This document shows, piece after piece, positions 57,626 through 64,000 of a DNA stretch of 64,000 nucleotides. The notes below the pieces were generated by a model that was not told the origin of the DNA, did no database searches, and was given only the letters and a program-made list of their open reading frames with translations. How positions within the stretch are numbered: the stretch's first letter is position 1; the number at the start of each line of letters is the position of its first letter. Made by a program: the position numbers and the translations under genes. Origin of the DNA: Plantago ovata (Eukaryota > Streptophyta > Magnoliopsida > Lamiales > Plantaginaceae); NCBI GenBank assembly GCA_028274465.1, contig CM051455.1, positions 107,692,942 to 107,756,941 of the forward strand, in the 5' to 3' direction.

Positions 57626-59767
57626 TACATATATGAAAAGTTCAACCCATCACTTCGGTTACAGGAGGCTCTAATCATGGTTTTACACAAGTGTGACAAC
57701 TCACCATAGGTACGTCCTCCTGGATTGCCATGAAACTTATATGGACCAAGAACAAGAAACCAGGGCATCAAAAGTCAGATCTTTCATGCTAGGCTCACTG
57801 TTGAGACGGAGAATGTAGAATTACATTGGTCTTTATTTACTGTTATGGTCGGAGTGGTACACATATACTGATGTACGATGCACAGATGTAAACCATCGTT
57901 CATTTTAAACCATGTGTGATGTAATCCGACGGGAATGGTAGTCGAATGTAGAGATAAATCAGGCATGGTTCAAAGTTGAGATGTGGGAGGTAACTAATGG
58001 GGCACTTTACAAATGAATTTGTATTTGTAGGAGCAGAGCAGAAGCATATATGGCTATCATCAGTTTACATGGTTTTGTACTTGTGTCTCTTCATCACCTG
58101 TTGAACTTCTGTAGTCTCTACTCTAGATTCAATTTTTCTCATTTTATTACTATTAAATTTAATTTTTTAAATTACTTCCTCCACTAACAGTACCATTACG
58201 GTTAGTTTTCCCACTAGAGGTTAGCATGCAATTTCAATATAAGTCTTTAAAATCTATAATAATAAATATATGAAAAGAAAAGATTAAGATGCTTTCACAT
58301 TGTGCCATGTGTCATTCTGCTATTGGTTCATTCATTGTATTATGTGTCTAAATGGAGTATTCTTATTGGTGAAAAAAATTCTGAGTCAGATTTCCCCTAC
58401 CAAAAAACGCAGACACAAAGTCACAGACCGATTCTGCTGACTGTCTGTATCGGTCGATGCCGCTGCAATTTCATTCTCAAACGCAAATATACAGCAAACC
58501 CTGAGGCAGACAGAAACGCAACAGTCAAAGACCTCTGAAGCAGACTGTGTCCCAAAATCGGTCGACGCCGTTGCAATTTATTCTTATACACCAAAACACG
58601 GCCGACTATGTCCCAAAATCGTTTCTCATTTGTCCGAGCTAGGGTTCTCAATCTTTACCGCCAATCTCTCAGGATCTCTCGGCGTCCCCCACCGGAATGC
58701 AAAGGTCAGCTTTCATCCAATCCAATTTTTTCCTGGTTAATTTATGGATTCAATTGACGATGAGGGGCTCAACGAATTCGTCTACCTACAAATCCGGCCA
58801 CCATAAATCCGCTCATGTCCGTCGCGATTCGAGGTGTATAACGAGGCTGTGGCACCTTCTTCATGATTAGGTAATTGCGATTTTATTTTTATTTTATATA
58901 TTTTTTATGCTTTTTTTTTTCTTCCTTCTGATTTTATTTAATTTTTTTTCCCACGTTCTAATCTTCATCACCGTTTTACCACGATCATCATCAGTTATCA
59001 TCAACAATTCATAACTGCTGTGTTTCGATGGACATATGTAACCTCACTTTTCCATCATTCTATTCTCATCTTCTTTCTATCAAACTAAGTTCCTGAGTCT
59101 ACTGCAGTAAACACAAGTGAGTTGTATATATTCTTTTTCTATCAGTTCATTATTTTCATAATCTCTTTAACTATATGTAGTTGTGTACAGTCTGATTTAG
59201 TTTCCGTTTCTACTAAGAAAAATTAATATTACTACATTCTGGCTTTCTGTATAAACTAGAAGTTGGTTTTGTTTCTACTAAGTACAATTAATTTCATTGT
59301 GTTCTGTAGTTCTTAACAATCTCCATCCATCATTAATTTATGTTCAGTCTGACCTCTTCTTTCTATCAAACTAAGTTCCTGAGTCTACTGCACTAAATAC
59401 AAGTGAGTTGTTAATATTCTTTTTCTATCAGTTCATTGTTTTCATAATCTTTTTTACTATATGTCGTTGTGTACGGTCTGATTTAGTTTTCGTTTCTACT
59501 AAGAAAAATTAATATTACTACATTCTGGCTTTCTGTATAAACTAGAATTTGGTTTTGTTATGACTAAGTACAATTAATTTCATTGTGTTCTGTAGTTCTG
59601 AACAATCTCCATACATCATTAATTTATGTTCAGTCTGACCTTATTTATGTTCAGTACGACCTCAATTAGTAACATAAGTTTTTCATTTTTCAGAAAACGT
59701 TCACTAAATTATATATCTACACAATTGTTTTCTCAATGACCTTTTGTTGCCTTTGCAGATTAAGGCC
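57626..59767 (+). other. Intergenic DNA, then promoter and leader of the RPA-like gene
   Basis: 57626-58300 is the 3' flank of the Tic22-like gene. 58400-58600 holds a degenerate direct repeat (ATCGGTCGATGCCGCTGCAA and ATCGGTCGACGCCGTTGCAA). A leader exon may end AATGCAAAG|GTCAGC near 58704. A 286-bp unit is tandemly duplicated at 59069-59354 and 59355-59640. Confidence 0.55.
59069..59640. repeat. Two-copy 286-bp tandem duplication
   Basis: Each copy starts TCTTCTTTCTATCAAACTAAG and ends GTTCAGTCTGACC; copies differ at a few percent of positions. It lies in the presumed leader intron of the RPA-like gene. Confidence 0.88.
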
Positions 59768-62419
59768 ATGGAATCTCGCTACCCTCATGTTTCCATCAAG
59801 GACCTTAATCAGCAGACCAGGAAGTGTACTATTGTTGCCAGGATCTTTCGATTGTACGATGCTTCCACTAGTCCCAATAGCCCTCCAGGAATCGAAGTGA
59901 TACTCATTGATTCTGAGGCAAGTTTCTTCACCACTTTTATACTGAATTTATGTTCTGATGTCATTAATTTATGTTCTCATGCTTCTTAAATTACTTTCCT
60001 GTTCAAGTCAAGCAGTTCAACCCTTTAGCAAAATGTTGAAGGTCCTAAATTAATAAGCAATACTGTCATTCCAGAATTACATCTACTTATTGTTTTATCT
60101 ACCTACATTTCACAATTTACGAAACACTGTCGGCTTTCCAAATCCCTACACTCAAATGGCCAGTAGTAGATTCACTATTGATGAGCTTGTAATAAATAAA
60201 GTACATAGGCTAAGTTAGTCACTAGACCATGATTCTGGCAATTGATCTGGTATTTTTAAGTTGTTTTTAAACTGCAGAGATTGTAAATGATTATAGCAGT
60301 TGATCATGTATTTTTAAGTTGTTTTTCAACTTCAGAGATTGTAATCTGCTGAGGTGCATTTCTGATCTCTTCATTTTAAATTATAAAATCATATGAAATT
60401 GATAATTGAAAGCTGAAATGTAGGTCTTATGAAATGCAGTTCCCTATCTCTGTCTTCATGTTAAAAAAATGTCAGATGAAATTGATAATTGAAAGCTGAA
60501 ATGTAGGTCAACCCACCATCTAATAGCCCGTCGAGAAACGTCGAGTTTCTCGACGGGCATGGACTAAAAAAATACAGTTCAATATTACCTTGCAATTTTA
60601 TTGAATATTTGTTTAAAAAAGTTTTATCCTCTTATCATAATTTTATCTTTTTTTTTCCTCAAATTATTATGGTACTATCTTTCTTTTCGTTAATCTTAAA
60701 AATAACAACAAATAACTATTGTGAATTTGTTATGAACATTTAGAGGGAGGTAGACGAAGACAACATCAGAGAGGAGTCTATGATTTTTTTTTCATCAAAA
60801 AACGTTGCAGGTTTTATCATCAAAAATCCTTCACTCAAATAACTTCTCTTCTGCACACAATGTTGTCAACGTAGCTTATATATTCACATAAGATTTTCCG
60901 AGTTCCCATTTTGTTGCATGCCCCATATTTTTGTTGCCTTTACGTATTCATCCGCACAACGTATAGACTACATTTAACTTTCACCGTTGTTGATGTTATC
61001 TGCTGCCTCAGGGTTCAAAGATACTAGCCATGGCACATGATAACCCATCCAACAGGTTAAAACCACTCCTTCATGAAGGCCAGATTACTAGCATAAGTAA
61101 TTTCAAAATCCAAGTTAATGCAAAAACCTTCAGAACTGCTCGCATCAACCACCCATACAGCTGGAACTTGGGATGAACACTAAGATATCTTCTGCAGATC
61201 AGACTGCCCAGATTCCACTGAACGGGTTCAATTTCATAAGATTTAATGAAATTCCACGTGTTGAGGCTCAATACACGCTAGGTATTGCATTAACATAAAC
61301 TCTTTCAATACCATACAATTCTGGGGTTTTTTCGACTGATACATTGTCTATTTCCTTAACACTCGCAGATGTTGTTGGAAAGTACGTCTCGCACACTGAT
61401 GTTGAGCGTGTAGCTGCTGCAAAGAATGCTAGGAAATTGGATGTCACCATCCAAGATCATGAGTACACCTATTTTTTTTTTATCTATATACATACAAGCT
61501 TACATAGCACAGAGTTTAAATTTTTTCCTTACTGTTTACTTCTATATCCCCAGGAACAAAAATTTGGTGTGTGTATTATGGGAGGATTACACAGATCAGT
61601 TTCTAAACTTCATTCAAGAACGGGGAGACCAGACTCAATCTTTCCCCATTGCTCTACAATTCGTATCTGTCTCTAAATATAGAGGTTATATACTGAACTA
61701 AATTTAATTTATGCCCAGTCTCTGATCCCGTTCTTCTTCCTCTACATACATGATATATGCGTAAAATATCTATATAATACTTGGTTCACTTTATTTTATC
61801 TATTATTCGATATTAATTATTATAAATTTTTGGTAACAGAGGTTTTTCGTGTCACAACAATGAAAGGTTCAACAATACTTGTGCTTGATCCGCAGTCTGA
61901 AGAGATATCTGCCTTTATCAACAGGTTACTGTCCTGCCCCAATAAAAATTCTCAACAATTTGCTGATATAGTCTTAAATTTAACATCAAACCAGCCATTG
62001 CACTTGATTAATTTATATATGCCCATTTTAACTTCTCATTTTATTAACATATCAGCCATGTTGAAGAACAATCTTCCATCCAGAACTCATTCTACAATTC
62101 TCAGCTGATTGATTGGTTTCCCCCTAATAGTTGCAAGTCAGTTGGAGACATAATCAAATGCACACAGGTATACACTGGGTCTTATATTATTTTTTGTAAA
62201 TTTACTTTTACGTATTTCTCAGTTCTTTAAATTGATTTATGGTTTAAATTCTATTATGTAGCCCGGGATCTACACCACTGTTGCTGAGGTGTCTGAGGTA
62301 GATTCCACAGAATGGTTTTTTCATTCTTGCAGCCACTGCAACAAAAAGATTAAGAAAACAACCAAGGTTGGAGATACATGTCCTCGATGCTACAAAGTTG
62401 TTGACACCATCATTCCCAG
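59768..62419 (+). pseudogene. RPA70-like DNA-binding protein gene, frameshifted and 3'-interrupted
   Basis: Exons: 59768-59917, 61012-61281, 61369-61462, 61554-61684, 61840-61924, 62056-62167, 62262-62419. The protein starts MESRYPHVSIKDL and follows the plant RPA1/DUF223 plan: an N-terminal OB-fold (CTIVARIFRLYD, GIEVILIDSEGSKI), a second OB-fold (GKYVSHTDVERV, NLVCVLWEDYTDQF) and a C-terminal zinc ribbon (CSHC, 13 residues, CPRC). RPA70 subunits coat single-stranded DNA in replication and repair. The first intron uses a GC donor (GAG|GCAAGT). In exon 2 the frame meets TGA at 61174; a one-base shift restores MNTKISSADQ, so a frameshift is present. Sequence after 62419 is non-coding and repeat-like. 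RPA-like genes also travel in plant Helitrons, so either a decayed host gene or a Helitron-borne copy is possible. Confidence 0.7.
60526..60558. repeat. Perfect stem-loop in RPA-like intron 1
   Basis: GCCCGTCGAGAAAC and GTTTCTCGACGGGC form a 14-bp perfect stem around GTCGA. It is markedly more GC-rich than the surrounding intron. Confidence 0.9.
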
Positions 62420-62481
62420 GTTAGTATAACTTATAAACTGTTGTCACATTAATATATATATGGCTTTGTTGAGACAGTAGT

Positions 62482-64000
62482 TGTAACGGTACCGGTTTTG
62501 AAAACAAAAATAATTTCTTGAAAAGAAGATCAAAATAACTTTAATAGCAACGGTCGGCAATTAATGCCAAAATAATCTTTGACGCTAATAGAAATGAACA
62601 ATAACCAACGACAACTCAAGTTCAAAAGAAGGACGAATGAAGACAGTAAAAGTTTATCTCCTTATTTTACAAAAGAAACCCAAGACACCCCAGACCCTTC
62701 TCTCAGTCGCTGGCATCCTAGTCACGCACATCCTCAGCAGCATCTGGAAGGAAGGAATTTTGAAAACAAAAGAGTGTGAGATAAAGGATCTCAGTGAGGT
62801 TCTAAATTTTAAAACAGAAAGTAAACAATTTTGAAATCAAAATCCTTTTCAGAAAACAAACAAACAGAACAGGTCACATATAACAGAATATCAGAACAGA
62901 TAAGTTGTAGACCGTTGGTGCAGCCCGCCTTATTGCTCCTACTCCCGGAATGCCCTTATAACTCCCTCCAGAGGGTGCACAACTCCGGACAGAAACAGAA
63001 ACCCCCGTGTACTTTGGGGAAACAGATCCTACGACCCTAATAGACCTCAGCGACTTCTGCCTCGCGTCTAAAAGGGAATAGACTAGGCCACGATCAAGCA
63101 AACCCGATAGTCCTCTACTACCCAAGCCTACCTAACCATAACCTAATCGACCGGTCACACAGAAACAGAACAGATACAGAACAACAGATACAGATAATTA
63201 ACACCGAGAGGTGTTCCTGCAGAAAGGTTAGTCCAGCACAGAGTAGCAATAAACGGAAATGCAAAAGTCATACTTAGGACTTATACTTTTACGCGGAAGC
63301 ATACAGTAAGCAGTAGATAGTAATAGGTACAAACAGTCACATAGCCTTCCAGTTTTTCGCAAATAATAGGTTTAGGGGTGAACACTCACCTTAACTTGCG
63401 AGCAAAGACCTTCAACGAGTAACGAGCTTTTACGGGTTAACGAACAAAGGAGAACCTAACAAGAAAGTACTAAACATACTTTAGAAGTCGAACGGACGGA
63501 AGGAAAAAGGTTGAAAAGGAAGTGGTAAAGACGGGGTTCGAACTCGGGACCTCTAAGTTAGTCAAGCAAGGACCTAACCAACTAGGCTAGCAAGTCAAGT
63601 CATTAATAACTTACAAAAACATAAACTAAGTTTGAAACATTTCAGAAATACTCTTTCGGTTTTCAGACTCTGGAAATTACCAAAATACCCTCAGTGGTAA
63701 ATTACAAAAAGATCCTTTTCAAAATCAGAAATCACAAACAGTTTCTCCGAGTTTCAGAAAGCAACCATAACACTTCTCATAAATCGAAACTTCTCTTAAA
63801 CTGTCTCGGTCAGTCAACAGGGTCAAACATAAACGCAAAAAGGTCCTTTAAAATTTACAGAATTATCAAATCAGTCCTCCTAGGTTCTAGTCAAACCAAA
63901 ACAGTCCACAAGTTTATCAAATTACAAAATCAGAGTCCAAGTCAGTCAACATATGATCAAACTGTCCAGATTGGTCAAAATCTAAATGTCAAGTTCAACA
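62482..64000. mobile_element. Probable LTR-type insertion continuing beyond the window
   Basis: From TGTAACGGTACCGG at 62482 the sequence changes character (A-rich, repeated CAGAA/CAGAT words, no ORF) and displaces the expected last exon of the RPA-like gene. TGTAACGGTACCGG is a plausible LTR start. Without the other end, class and boundaries are inference. Confidence 0.4.
63533..63600 (-). other. tRNA-like segment with A- and B-box sequences
   Basis: On the minus strand TAGCCTAGTTGGTTAGG resembles a polymerase III A box and GAGTTCGAACCCC a B box about 33 nt later, with tRNA-like spacing. Clover-leaf arms are imperfect, so it is more likely a tRNA-derived SINE-like or LTR-resident segment than a functional tRNA gene. 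Confidence 0.45.

Overview
This window is plant nuclear DNA, most likely from a eudicot. It has intron-bearing genes with GT-AG splice sites, low gene density, many LTR retrotransposons (Sirevirus-like and other Ty1-copia, Athila-like Ty3-gypsy, a Cassandra 5S-type solo LTR), and relatives of the plant F-box family typified by Arabidopsis At1g67623. I cannot name the species. There are two 100-base N gaps (20431-20530 and 40917-41016).

Layout. 1-2740: 3' end of a Sirevirus-like copia element (downstream ORF, polypurine tract, complete 3' LTR). 2857-4020: non-autonomous DNA transposon with an internal palindromic minisatellite. 4326-6192: first exons of an F-box-like gene whose third exon is split by nested insertions and resumes at 14934-14979 and 33676-33975. 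The insertions are an Athila-like element lacking pol (6193-14928, TSD CGTTA) and a second element (14980-33670, TSD GTCAC) whose LTR-like ends are in inverted orientation. The second element contains a Cassandra solo LTR (14986-15289, TSD GTTGA) and a reverse-oriented Ty1-copia element (TSD GGCCG). A block of ORF, LTR start and copia LTR occurs three times around an N gap, which looks like an assembly problem or a recent duplication.

34929-43532: four or more decayed F-box-like copies with the same three-exon layout, interspersed with MULE-like elements and a copia LTR remnant. 44030-45360: a tandem pair of small two-exon genes of unknown function with similar promoters (TATA box plus a TGCATTGACAAG-type motif). 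45590-48500: an array of about twelve imperfect RNA foldbacks of roughly 70-110 nt. Most are preceded by GTGTTCAG or a variant, and several are arranged as duplicated pairs. A minus-strand TATA box near 49.9 kb followed by plausible splice sites points into the array, so it may be a polycistronic microRNA-like precursor. This is the strongest candidate for an undescribed system here.

50987-57625: an apparently intact nine-exon gene for a Tic22-like plastid protein (542 residues). 59768-62419: seven exons of an RPA70-like single-strand DNA-binding protein, with one GC-AG intron, one frameshift and a C-terminal zinc ribbon. It runs into a repeat-like region (62482-64000) at the window edge. The cellular genes likely to work are the Tic22-like gene and perhaps the two small genes; most of the remaining coding sequence is transposon-derived or pseudogenic.
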